18,845 bases of DNA, taken from contig DASQLD010000730.1 in NCBI GenBank assembly GCA_035630195.1, positions 1 to 18,845 of the forward strand. Reading direction: 5' to 3'. Numbering within the stretch: position 1 is the stretch's first letter; each line of letters opens with the position of its first letter. This DNA comes from DASQDN01 sp035630195 (GTDB lineage: Bacteria; Acidobacteriota; Terriglobia; Bryobacterales; Bryobacteraceae). Below, in pieces: positions 6,645-15,363 of this stretch. The notes under the pieces are model-generated. The model ran no database searches, had not been told where the DNA came from, and saw nothing but the letters and a program-made list of their open reading frames with translations. The translations under genes were made by a program, and so were the position numbers.

Positions 6645-9600
6645 ATGGGTAGACGTCTTTCCATGGCGCTTGTCGTAGCGTCATTGTTGTATACGCACGG
6701 TTTATACGCACAGAGCGAACGTGGGAATATCTCTGGTATCGTTTCAGATCCCCAGGGCGCAGCCGTCGCTGGGGCGACACTCAAAATCATCAATCGGGAC
6801 ACAAACGCTACCGTCAATACGGTTGCCGGCGCAACGGGTGAGTACAACGCGCCAAATCTTAGTCCTGGTACCTATCGCATCGAAATCACAGCTCCCGGCT
6901 TCAAGCGATTTGTTCAGGAAAACGTTATCGTCGCCGCTGCATCCACTCTGCGCAGCGACATACAACTACAGCTTGGGCAGGTGAGTGAGACCGTAGAAGT
7001 TTCGGCTTCGGCGGTTGTCATTCAAACAGACAACGCGAAGGTCTCGACGCAAGTGCAGAACAAGCTGGTCGATGAGCTTCCGCTGGTTGTTGGCGGCGCC
7101 ATGAGAAGTCCCTTTAATCTGGTTGCCGTTGCGCCCGAAGCAAAAAAGGGTAACGATCAACAGCTCTCGCTTGGAGGCGGGCAAGCGGCAGCGTGGGATG
7201 CGACTCTTGACGGCCATTCTGTGGGTACAAACCGTTCCTCCGACGCAGCCGAAGCGGCGCTGAATACACCTTCGGTGGAATCGTTGACCGAGTTTACTGT
7301 CGACACCAACGGATTCAAGGCAGAGTATGGCCAAGCCGGCGGCGGAGTGATGACGTTCGCTTCCAAATCGGGAACGAACGAATTCCATGGTTCCGCTTAC
7401 GACTTTCTTCGCAACGATGCGATGGACGCGCGCGGGTTCTTCGCGCGGACCAGATCGGTATATCGCCAGAATGATTTCGGCGTCACGGCAGGTGGTCCCG
7501 TAGTCATTCCGAAACTCTACAACGGCCGTAACAAAACATTCTTCTTTGCCTCGTTTGAAGGCTTCCGCAATCGGGTTGGATCGAACGATACTATCCTCAC
7601 GATTCCAACTGCCGAAATGTATCGCGGCGATTTCTCGAATTGGGTCGATCAGAACAACCGGCAGATCCCAATCTACAATCCACGGACACAACGTCCGAAC
7701 CCAAATGGCAGCGGTTTTATTCGCGACGTCTATCCGAATAACCAAATACCCGTGAGCGATTTCTCCACCCTCAGCAAGGCTGTCATTCCGTACGGTCAGG
7801 CCATCACTCCGAATCGGGGAGCCGTTCCGGGTACCAGCGCGTACGTGCGAAACAACTACATTGTCACTGGTGGAACTCTGGTTACCCCAACCGACAAGTG
7901 GAGCGCTAAGGGCGATCAGATGATCGGCGACAAGCAGCGACTCAGCTTCCTTTGGAATATGACGACGTTTCGTAACAAGCCAGGTCCGGCGGGCCCTCCC
8001 GGATTGCCGGTTCCTCTATGGAATGGCCAGATCCAGGCTTGGGATACGGAAGCTTTCCGCATTGCGCACGATTACACGCTCAACGCTAATGTTGTGAACC
8101 ACTTTTCCTGGTTCAAGAATTCTTTTCGGAAAGACAGCTACTCCGGCGCCACCGGCATGAATTGGAAGGACAAAGTCTGCATGAAGGGCGCGGTAGATTG
8201 CAACGTCAACTTTCCGAACATTGCGATGACGGAGTACACGGGCTGGAATAGCACAACTTACAACGGTACCGAACAGCCTGGTTGGGCGATGAAGGACGAC
8301 CTCAGCTACATCCGCGGATCGCACACAATGAAGTTCGGCTACTCCTTCCATGAGCAGAACGCGAACGGCTTTGGCCAGCAGGACATCTCCGGCCGCGCCG
8401 ATTTCAGCTATCAAAGCACCGGCGTTCCGGGTGGAACTACTCCGGCCAATGGCGGTAATGCCTTCGCCTCCCTGTTGATCGGTGATGCGATTCTCGGCCG
8501 TACGGAGACGATCCGTCTCGTCAATCAAAAGTTCAAGTATCACGGTTTCTATGCGCAGGATGACTGGCGCATCACGAGAAAGCTCACTATCAATTACGGT
8601 CTGCGCTATGAATTTACCCTTCCTCCGGTATCGGGTACCGACGAGTACTCTGACTTTGATCCGACTCGTCCGAATCCAGGCGCCGACGGCTATCCTGGCG
8701 CCCTGATTTTCGCCGGTTTCGGACCAGGCCGCGAGAATACTCGGTCGCTGGTTAAGGGTTGGTATGGCGGATGGGGTCCGCGCATCGGTCTGGCGTACGC
8801 GCCGGACGATAAGAGCACGATTCGCGCCGCGTTCGGCCGTTCCTTCAGCCGCGTAACAGCGGTGCAGGGTAGTGGCCACTTCGCAGGATTCATCGGCCAA
8901 TATCAGTTTGACAACACCAACAATGGCGTCACACCGACTTTCAATTGGGATCAGGGATTGCCGGCCTACACCCTGCCGCCTTCCATCGACCCCGCCTTCT
9001 CGAATGGGCTGAACGTCGATTGGTGGAATGGTGAAGCTGCGCGTGCTCCGGAGAATTTGTACTGGACGTTCTCGATGCAGCGCGAGGTTGCATCCAACAC
9101 GGTTTTGGGAATCGCCTACAACGCCAACGTCGGAACGCACCTGCAAACCGGGCTCCTGAACTACAACCAGGTGCCCACCAAATATTTGGATCAGTTCGTT
9201 CAGCAGTATGGTCCGACGCAGGCGCTGGCGTTGTTAACGTCGAATATCAACTCTACGCAGGCAAGGGCCGCGAACATTCCGATCCCCTATCCGAGCTTCC
9301 CGAGCCAGAGATTGAATACTGTAGCTCAGGCGCTGCGGCCATACCCGCAGTATGGCAACGTTGTCACCGGTGTCCAAAACGGCGATAAGAGCGGACACTC
9401 GTCGTATCACGCGATGGTGCTCACTTTTGATCGGCGCTACTCGGCGGGTTTGACATTGAACTGGAACTACACACTTTCCAAGATGCTGACGGATTCTGAT
9501 TCCTATTTCGCTAACGAAGGCATGGCGATGGATCATTACAATCGCGGTTTGGAAAAATCCATCGGCCGCTTCGACCAGACGCACAATCTGAAGTTCAGCA

Positions 9601-10142
9601 CATTGTATGAGTTGCCGTTCGGGAAGGGCAAGCGCTGGGCTTCCGAGGGATTCCTCAGCCATGTCATCGGCGGATGGCGCATTAGCGCGATTCAGATCTA
9701 TTCGAGTGGTACTCCGATCGCTCTGACGCGCAACAATTCTCTGGCTGGCGCCCTACTCAACGGGCAGAATCGACCTATCATCGACAGCTACGACAACTGG
9801 CGCGCTCCGGTCAGTGGAGACAAGTTTGACCCGAACGTGGATCGTTTCCTGAAGCCGGCCACTGAGTTCCCGGCCCAGCCCGCGCATGTATTCGGGAATT
9901 CCACCAAATACAATCCGAAGGTTCGTAACTTCTGGAATCAAGATGAGAGCGTCAGTCTGGCCAAGAGCTTCCGCATTGCTGAAGACGTGCGCATAGATCT
10001 TCGCGGGGAAGCGTTCAATATCTTGAATCGGACCATTTTCGGCTCCGGCAACACGAATCTGAATAGCAACGTCTTCGGTATTGTCACAAGCCAGTCGAAC
10101 AGCCCGCGTCAAATGCAGGTTGCTCTTAAGCTTTACTGGTAA
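6645..10142 (+). CDS. Large TonB-dependent receptor with carboxypeptidase-regulatory-like domain
   Basis: The 1165-residue product is an outer-membrane receptor of the acidobacterial type. A signal peptide (residues 1-23, ending YAQ) is followed by a carboxypeptidase-regulatory-like beta-sandwich at about 26-110 (ISGIVSDPQGAAVAGATLKI... GTYRIEI). Next comes a plug-like region at about 120-245, including KSGTNEFHGS near 241, and then a long beta-barrel. The last residues (VALKLYW) end in an aromatic residue, the usual outer-membrane assembly signal. The barrel carries repeated YGLRYE- and FGRSFSRV-type strands. The family imports large ligands such as oligosaccharides or metal complexes, driven by TonB. 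The ligand is not visible, and no SusD-like gene follows, as is usual in Acidobacteriota. The stop is directly followed by the start of a YkgJ-type gene, so the two are probably cotranscribed. Confidence 0.93.
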   Translation: MGRRLSMALVVASLLYTHGLYAQSERGNISGIVSDPQGAAVAGATLKIINRDTNATVNTVAGATGEYNAPNLSPGTYRIEITAPGFKRFVQENVIVAAASTLRSDIQLQLGQVSETVEVSASAVVIQTDNAKVSTQVQNKLVDELPLVVGGAMRSPFNLVAVAPEAKKGNDQQLSLGGGQAAAWDATLDGHSVGTNRSSDAAEAALNTPSVESLTEFTVDTNGFKAEYGQAGGGVMTFASKSGTNEFHGSAYDFLRNDAMDARGFFARTRSVYRQNDFGVTAGGPVVIPKLYNGRNKTFFFASFEGFRNRVGSNDTILTIPTAEMYRGDFSNWVDQNNRQIPIYNPRTQRPNPNGSGFIRDVYPNNQIPVSDFSTLSKAVIPYGQAITPNRGAVPGTSAYVRNNYIVTGGTLVTPTDKWSAKGDQMIGDKQRLSFLWNMTTFRNKPGPAGPPGLPVPLWNGQIQAWDTEAFRIAHDYTLNANVVNHFSWFKNSFRKDSYSGATGMNWKDKVCMKGAVDCNVNFPNIAMTEYTGWNSTTYNGTEQPGWAMKDDLSYIRGSHTMKFGYSFHEQNANGFGQQDISGRADFSYQSTGVPGGTTPANGGNAFASLLIGDAILGRTETIRLVNQKFKYHGFYAQDDWRITRKLTINYGLRYEFTLPPVSGTDEYSDFDPTRPNPGADGYPGALIFAGFGPGRENTRSLVKGWYGGWGPRIGLAYAPDDKSTIRAAFGRSFSRVTAVQGSGHFAGFIGQYQFDNTNNGVTPTFNWDQGLPAYTLPPSIDPAFSNGLNVDWWNGEAARAPENLYWTFSMQREVASNTVLGIAYNANVGTHLQTGLLNYNQVPTKYLDQFVQQYGPTQALALLTSNINSTQARAANIPIPYPSFPSQRLNTVAQALRPYPQYGNVVTGVQNGDKSGHSSYHAMVLTFDRRYSAGLTLNWNYTLSKMLTDSDSYFANEGMAMDHYNRGLEKSIGRFDQTHNLKFSTLYELPFGKGKRWASEGFLSHVIGGWRISAIQIYSSGTPIALTRNNSLAGALLNGQNRPIIDSYDNWRAPVSGDKFDPNVDRFLKPATEFPAQPAHVFGNSTKYNPKVRNFWNQDESVSLAKSFRIAEDVRIDLRGEAFNILNRTIFGSGNTNLNSNVFGIVTSQSNSPRQMQVALKLYW

Positions 10143-10667
10143 GTGCTGCCCGAACTCGTCACAATTCAACAGACCATCGATCGCCGCGTCGCCGCTATTC
10201 GAGCGGACCGCGGCGATTGGCTTTGCAGCAAGGGCTGCGACGATTGCTGTCGCAATCTCGCTGCGATTCCGGAGATGACGTATCCGGAATGGGGATTACT
10301 GCGTTCCGCATGCGATTCCCTATCACATGAAATACGCAAAGCAGTCGTCGATCGACTCCATTCGTTAGAGGCTGAATCTTCCCGGCCGATCGTCTGTCCC
10401 TTCTTAGATCGGGAAGCAAGCGCATGCTTCGTGTATGAGTCGCGCCCGCTCGCTTGTCGCGCGTACGGATTTTACGTCGAGCGCGGCCTTGGACTGTATT
10501 GTCACAGGATCAGAGCAAGCGTCGATCGTGGCGAGCTTGCCGATGTCGTGTGGGGTAACCAAACTACCATCGAAGCCGAATCGCAAAAGCTCGGTCCCGC
10601 GCGCAGTCTATTCGAATGGGCGCGGGCCGAACTCCAAACCATCACGCCCGGGTCAAATGCCGGTTGA
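10143..10667 (+). CDS. YkgJ-family cysteine-cluster (zinc/iron-binding) protein
   Basis: The 174-residue product has the family signature CxxxCxxCC (C28, C32, C35, C36) and further cysteines C85, C95, C105 and C120, including CPFLDREASAC and RPLACRAYG, which are typical of the YkgJ/UPF0153 group. These residues probably bind zinc or an iron-sulfur cluster. There is no signal peptide, so it should act in the cytosol. The GTG start lies immediately after the receptor stop TAA with no gap and no ribosome binding site of its own, so translation probably depends on ribosomes finishing the receptor. The last 26 bases overlap the convergent hydrolase gene. Its role is unknown; the location suggests something linked to the receptor, perhaps metal-related, but this is inference. 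Confidence 0.85.
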   Translation: MLPELVTIQQTIDRRVAAIRADRGDWLCSKGCDDCCRNLAAIPEMTYPEWGLLRSACDSLSHEIRKAVVDRLHSLEAESSRPIVCPFLDREASACFVYESRPLACRAYGFYVERGLGLYCHRIRASVDRGELADVVWGNQTTIEAESQKLGPARSLFEWARAELQTITPGSNAG

Positions 10668-11541
10668 AAAACTCAACCGTCCTCGCCCATGCGTCGCATG
10701 CAGCGGCCGGATCATACGATGGACTCGTGTCGTTGTGGAACGCGTGAGCTGCTCCCTGATAGATGTGCAGCGCATAGGGCTTTTGCGCCGTATTCAACGC
10801 CGTTAGTACCGCCGGTAAGCGCCCGTTGATCCCTCGATCGGTCTCGCCGAATATGCCGAGTAGAGGCGCTCGCAAGTTTGTATATCGCTCCGCATCCAGC
10901 GGGGGTCCATAGAAAACAACCACTGCGCTCAGCGGCGCATCGGTGTTCAACGCGAGTTCGTAAGCATTGCCCCCGCCGGCGCAGAATCCAAGAACTCCCA
11001 CGCGATCGCCTCGAAGATACGTCTGATCGCGCATCGTTAGCGCCGCCGAGACAAGATCTTGTCGACGTTGGTCGACAGTCGTTCGGCCGTAGGCGGCGAG
11101 TTGCTGCTGTGGATCAGTAAATTGGGCTGTGCCACCCTGCCGCGACAGGAGATCGATACCCCACGCGACATATCCCGCTTTTGCTACGCGGCGCGTGACG
11201 TCTTTGATGTGATCGTTTAGTCCCCGATTCTCGTGGATCACGATGACCCCTGGTCTTTTGTTGGTTACATAGTCGGTGGGTAGAACTTGATAGACGAAGA
11301 GCGGACTGCCCTCGCCGTGGATCGTGATCATCTGCGGGATGATCGCCGGATCGTTTTCGGCGACCTGTACACCCGCGGGACAAGTTGCCGTCTGGGCATT
11401 CGCCAGCCCAGCGCTTTCAATGGCAGCTGCTGCGGCTGCAACGCTCCCGGTATAGCGGGTCAGACGCGTCAGCAGTTCACGACGGTTAAAAGCCCCGTCT
11501 ACATAAAGGTGGATCAGCTCTTTGATTGGATCGTTTGTCAT
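10642..11541 (-). CDS. Dienelactone hydrolase-family alpha/beta hydrolase, probably exported
   Basis: The 299-residue product matches the dienelactone hydrolase family, YghX-like branch. The expected active-site parts are visible: HENRG with E104, the nucleophile motif GFCAGG with C187, FGETD with D235, and GAAHAFH with H266. An N-terminal stretch (residues 1-50) holds FNRRELLTRL followed by an alanine-rich hydrophobic run and an ANAQ-TA cleavage-like site, which resembles a Tat signal with a long n-region. The ATG at 11541 is preceded by GAGGT at 5 bases; an ATG at 11559 would add 6 residues. It lies 31 bases downstream of the PQQ/cytochrome dehydrogenase gene on the same strand, so one operon is likely. 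It probably hydrolyses a lactone or ester, perhaps a product of that dehydrogenase; the substrate is not known. Confidence 0.9.
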   Translation of the reverse strand: MTNDPIKELIHLYVDGAFNRRELLTRLTRYTGSVAAAAAAIESAGLANAQTATCPAGVQVAENDPAIIPQMITIHGEGSPLFVYQVLPTDYVTNKRPGVIVIHENRGLNDHIKDVTRRVAKAGYVAWGIDLLSRQGGTAQFTDPQQQLAAYGRTTVDQRRQDLVSAALTMRDQTYLRGDRVGVLGFCAGGGNAYELALNTDAPLSAVVVFYGPPLDAERYTNLRAPLLGIFGETDRGINGRLPAVLTALNTAQKPYALHIYQGAAHAFHNDTSPSYDPAAACDAWARTVEFFNRHLTRA

Positions 11542-11572
11542 GCGAGACCTCGATGCCAATACGCTATCACGA

Positions 11573-13864
11573 TTAAGGCAAGCCGAAGGAGAGGATGGCG
11601 CCGCCCGCAGCCACAGCGATGTACTGCTTGCCTTGGGCCATATACGTCATCGGTGAAGCTTTCCACAATTGATTCGTATGAAAGTGCCATAGGGGCGCAC
11701 CTGTACGCGCATCCGCTGCTGCAAACGCTCCGCTATCGTCTCCATAAATAACCAAACCGCCGTCCGTCGTGAGAACTCCACCCCAGGTATTACCCGGACC
11801 CGTCTGCGCGATCTCCCAGCGCACCTTGCCCGTCTCGATTTCAATTGCGCGCAAGAACTTCCGTCCCGGTTCTCCAGTGGACCGGGTTCCGCCCCCATAG
11901 AAAGACTCGCCTGCTTTCCATACCGCTTCCGTCTTCGTGAAGATCGAACATTTGTCGAGACTCATTACGTAGTAGAGACCTGTCGCCGGATGGAATGCCG
12001 GGGACATCCAGTTCGTTGCGCCCTCCACCGCGGGACACACTTTCGTGCCTGCTGCCGTTGGCTCAATTCCAGGCAGCTTGATCGGGCGTCCTTTCGCGTC
12101 GATCCCTTTCGCCCACGTCTGTTTCGCGAAGGGAGCGGAGAAAAGGTACTCGCCTGTCAGCCGGTCAAGCGCATAGAAGAACCCGTTACGATTTGCCTGA
12201 AGCAAAAGCTTCCGCGGTTTTCCCCGGAACTGCGCATCGACAAGCACTGGAGTTTGCACGGCATCCCAATCATGTAGATCATGCGGCGTGAATTGAAAGT
12301 ACCACCGCATCTTCCCGGTGTCGGGGTCGAGAGCGACGACCGAATTCGAGTAGAGATTGTCGCCCTTTCGCTCATCGCCGTTGTAGTCCGGGCACGGATT
12401 CCCCGTTGTCCAATAGAGAAGATTCGACTGGGGATCGTAGCTGCCTGTCAACCACGCCGCCCCGCATCCATGCTCGATCGCCGATCCCTTCCACGTCTCC
12501 GACCCAGGCTCACCGGGCTTGGGGATCGTCCAGAACTGCCACACCTTCTCGCCGGTGTCCGGTCGATACGCAGCGATGAAGCCGCGCGCTCCCTCATCTC
12601 CGCCTGAGCTCCCTGAGATCACCAAATCGTTCACCACCAGCGGAGCCGAGGTTAAACCGTAATTCTCCTTGTAGTCGGCCGTTTCGACATCCCATAGTAG
12701 AGCGCCGGTCACGCGATGCAGCGCGATGATGTGAGCATTGTCAGTCGAAAGGAAGACACGATCGCCCAGCACTGCCACTCCGCGATTGATGCCGCTTGCG
12801 GCGTCGCCAGCCATGCCTTTCGTGCGCTCGCGACGGTACTGCCAGATCTGCCTTCCCGATGCCGCGTCGAGAGCGAATACCTGATTCACGTTCGTTACGT
12901 ACATAACGCCGTCAATCACGACCGGTGTCACCTGTAGCCGTTCGGCGCCAGGGATCGGAAACATCCATCTCGGCGCGAGGCCAGAGACGTTGCCGCGGTG
13001 AATCTGCTGCAGAGTACTGTGGCGGTTTCCTTGGAAGTTGCCGTTGTAAGTCGGCCAATCGCCCTGGGTCGCCGATTGAATCAGTCGCTTGAAGTCATCT
13101 GGCTGATTACTAGCGCCGCCGGCGCCTCTGGTGGTGATCGTCGAACCGCCAAGCCTGCTCAGGAACGCTAACAAATCTCTCTGGTTCTCTGCAGTTGTGA
13201 CAACGGGTGGCATCAAGGACCGCCCTCGCTCAATCGACGCGACATCGGCCCTGCGCAGTAGATGAAGCTTCCCGGCGCGATCCTGTAGCTGCAGGTCGAA
13301 GTTGCTTTCATTCTTGGCTACGCCATCAAGATTTCGGCCATTCCGAAGAATGACCTTGATCGCTTCGTACCCTCGGGCAACCCAAGCATCAGGCTTAGTC
13401 AGAGATTGGTCGAGCTCAAATAAAGTATGTTCGCGAGCGATGGTCGAGAGATCGGGACCGAGCAGGCCACCGGCCCCGTTGACCATGTGACACTGCGTGC
13501 AGCCGCCGGTCCCAGAGAAAAACTTGCGTCCGGCCTCGGCGTCACCGGGCGCAGGACTCTCTATTGCCGGAGCCCCGAGGGAACGCACATACTCCGCAAT
13601 GGATTGCACAGTAACTGCCGGAAGCGCGAAACCGGGCATACCGCGCTCAGGGATACCGCGGACGATCAATTGCTTCAGATCTTCGATGCGACGCGCGGCG
13701 CGTCTTCGAGAGGCGCGAATGGCGGGACCTTTTTCACCACCGCCGCCATCGGCGCCATGACAACTGGCGCAAAGAGTCGCAAACAGCCTGCGTCCCTCAA
13801 CAATATCCGCATACGCAAAGTTATGGATACAGAGCAAAACCGGTAGTAAAAGATATCGCTTCAT
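11573..13864 (-). CDS. Diheme cytochrome c / PQQ-dependent alcohol dehydrogenase fusion
   Basis: The 763-residue product begins with a signal peptide (residues 1-19). Two cytochrome c domains follow, with heme sites CASCH (C32, C35, H36) and CTQCH (C122, C125, H126). After a linker, an eight-bladed quinoprotein propeller runs from about 265 to the end. Propeller segments such as TPHDLHDWDA, NPCPDYNGDER and W-rich blade ends match PQQ-dependent methanol/ethanol dehydrogenase relatives, so it should oxidise an alcohol in the periplasm and hand electrons through its own hemes. The hemes are N-terminal, unlike the C-terminal heme of type II quinohemoprotein dehydrogenases. An EHGCGAAW segment carries C467 and the NPC segment carries C491, where related enzymes often have glycine. 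The ATG at 13864 follows a weak GAAGAG. A dienelactone hydrolase-family gene follows in the same direction. The substrate is unknown. Confidence 0.93.
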   Translation of the reverse strand: MKRYLLLPVLLCIHNFAYADIVEGRRLFATLCASCHGADGGGGEKGPAIRASRRRAARRIEDLKQLIVRGIPERGMPGFALPAVTVQSIAEYVRSLGAPAIESPAPGDAEAGRKFFSGTGGCTQCHMVNGAGGLLGPDLSTIAREHTLFELDQSLTKPDAWVARGYEAIKVILRNGRNLDGVAKNESNFDLQLQDRAGKLHLLRRADVASIERGRSLMPPVVTTAENQRDLLAFLSRLGGSTITTRGAGGASNQPDDFKRLIQSATQGDWPTYNGNFQGNRHSTLQQIHRGNVSGLAPRWMFPIPGAERLQVTPVVIDGVMYVTNVNQVFALDAASGRQIWQYRRERTKGMAGDAASGINRGVAVLGDRVFLSTDNAHIIALHRVTGALLWDVETADYKENYGLTSAPLVVNDLVISGSSGGDEGARGFIAAYRPDTGEKVWQFWTIPKPGEPGSETWKGSAIEHGCGAAWLTGSYDPQSNLLYWTTGNPCPDYNGDERKGDNLYSNSVVALDPDTGKMRWYFQFTPHDLHDWDAVQTPVLVDAQFRGKPRKLLLQANRNGFFYALDRLTGEYLFSAPFAKQTWAKGIDAKGRPIKLPGIEPTAAGTKVCPAVEGATNWMSPAFHPATGLYYVMSLDKCSIFTKTEAVWKAGESFYGGGTRSTGEPGRKFLRAIEIETGKVRWEIAQTGPGNTWGGVLTTDGGLVIYGDDSGAFAAADARTGAPLWHFHTNQLWKASPMTYMAQGKQYIAVAAGGAILSFGLP

Positions 13865-14400
13865 GTTCTCTTCATCGCCATCCTTAGCGTGCTTTGGTAT
13901 TCAACCATATCGAGCCTCCCCGACAGGGCTTCGACCGCAATGGTCCTGAGAAGCCGAACATCAAATTGTCGCCATTCTTCCGTATAAGTGCTAACAAAAC
14001 GAACCGTGGCGGCATCCATGCTGCTGCAGGAAGACTGTATATTCCGAAACGCTGCCCGCCAACTGGATCGCCACACATCTCCCACTCACGTCCGGCGCTA
14101 TAACTGACCAGAGTCGCGCTCCTCTGCAGATGAACGTTCGGTACGGTCACGACGACCGATTGCCAACTCCGACTCTTCTGGAGTATGAACCTCAAAGATC
14201 TTCACTCCAAGGTGCACAAAGTTATTCGCCGCAGCTTCTTTGTTGCCCGCAGCTGGGGTAGCTCGAGAGACTCAATAGACCGCCACTGCGGAAAAATCGT
14301 GGCGACTGTATCGCGAGACATAGCGCGCGACGGTGTTCGTCAATGGACGCAGTATACGCTATTGAGGTTATCGATCTCGCCGAGACGCTCAAAAGCGCGT
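13865..14400. other. Gene-poor stretch between the PQQ operon and the BACON-like gene
   Basis: These 536 bases hold no gene I can support. Open frames of 70-103 codons exist on both strands, but none has a family match or a ribosome binding site. On the minus strand, protein-like segments appear in different frames: one with FVHLGVKIFEVHTPEESEL (about 14130-14230) and another with AGREWEMCGDPVGGQRF further on. This would fit a gene decayed by frameshifts, but chance is not excluded. The stretch must also contain the promoter for the dehydrogenase operon. A small hairpin (CGCT-CAAA-AGCG, 14386-14397) lies just after the BACON-like gene stop; it is too short to call a terminator. Confidence 0.45.
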
Positions 14401-15363
14401 TTAGCGGAAAACACCTTCGACTTCGACGACAACCGGAATCGTTAGAGACCGTTTGCCGCCTGCTGTGACGATCTGAATATTGCTGTCATAGCGTCCCGGA
14501 GTGAGGCCAGATTTCGTCTGTATCGTGACCTCGTAAATATGTCGATCCTGTGTACTCTTCTTTGGGGTCACCAGCAGCCAAGGATGCCCGGCGCTCACGG
14601 TGAACGTTTCTGAAGTCAGTTCCGACCAAGCGGCAAAGTCCTTCTTTTCCGCTCGTCCCTCCTTGTCGACAGCGAAGATAAGCCGGCTTGGGGCGGCCGC
14701 GAGTCCAGGTTGCTGGGAATGCGCCTGGCGGACAAAAATCGATCGGTCCCCAATCACGATCAACGTTTCACGTGTGTCCGCTGTCGTGTTCGGTTCAGCC
14801 ACAAAGAGCAGCTTGTTCTGATCTTTCAACTTTAACCAGGGGACCGTAAACGCGACGGACGAAGGGCACGCCGCAGGATACAACGTCGCTGGAGCGAAGA
14901 ACTCTCCTCCTGCTGCGGCTAATTCCAAGCGGCCCGTTCGAAGAGTCACCTCGCACGTTGGCTTGCTTGGCGTGGCTGGTGTATTGTTGATCGCGGCTGG
15001 AGTCGCAGGCGACGAGATGCTCGGGACTGTTCTGGCTCCTCCGCCTGCAGGAGCGCCGGGAGTCGGAACCCCGGGCGGCATCTGTGGAGGAACAGTTTGC
15101 GGAGGAGGTGGTCCGCCACTAGGACTCTGAACGCTTATGGGGGCCGCCCCCGGTTGCGCCCCCGGAACGCCAACGGGGACGCCAACTGCCGGGACGCCTG
15201 TTGGCACAGTCTGAACGTTGCGCGCCCCCGTAGTACCGGGAGGCACAATCGCCTGGACCGCCCATAGGCTTGCGGGTACCGGCCGCCAAATTTGAGATGG
15301 TTCTGACGCGACCGCCAATGATGGCGCCAACAATAGCGTAGATAGGGGTACGAATCGTATCAC
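14401..15363 (-). CDS. Secreted proline-rich protein with two BACON-like domains
   Basis: The 320-residue product has a signal peptide (about residues 1-19, ending AVA-SE). A low-complexity linker rich in Pro, Gly and Val follows (about 38-130). Then come two beta-sandwich modules that look like BACON/Ig-type domains. The first (about 138-215) starts at CEVTL and ends FVRQA. The second (about 225-318) has PSRLIFAVDKEG, HPWLLVTP, the GLTPGRYDSNI turn and IPVVVEV. BACON domains are thought to bind carbohydrate or mucin, but this is not proven for such proteins. The start is a GTG whose last two bases begin the TGA of the upstream aminotransferase gene (4-base overlap), so the genes are cotranscribed and probably coupled. 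It may be a surface-adhesion or cell-wall protein. No membrane anchor or sorting motif is visible at the C-terminus. Confidence 0.8.
   Translation of the reverse strand: MIRFVPLSTLLLAPSLAVASEPSQIWRPVPASLWAVQAIVPPGTTGARNVQTVPTGVPAVGVPVGVPGAQPGAAPISVQSPSGGPPPPQTVPPQMPPGVPTPGAPAGGGARTVPSISSPATPAAINNTPATPSKPTCEVTLRTGRLELAAAGGEFFAPATLYPAACPSSVAFTVPWLKLKDQNKLLFVAEPNTTADTRETLIVIGDRSIFVRQAHSQQPGLAAAPSRLIFAVDKEGRAEKKDFAAWSELTSETFTVSAGHPWLLVTPKKSTQDRHIYEVTIQTKSGLTPGRYDSNIQIVTAGGKRSLTIPVVVEVEGVFR

Noticed and set aside
6286..6780. A 164-residue minus-strand open frame overlapping the receptor start.
   Set aside because: It covers the receptor's ribosome binding site and signal peptide, shows no recognisable domain, and has an odd composition (many Arg, Cys, His).
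8016..9146. A 376-residue minus-strand open frame inside the TonB receptor gene.
   Set aside because: It is fully antisense to a clearly conserved receptor, and its product shows no domain or signal, so it is a shadow frame.
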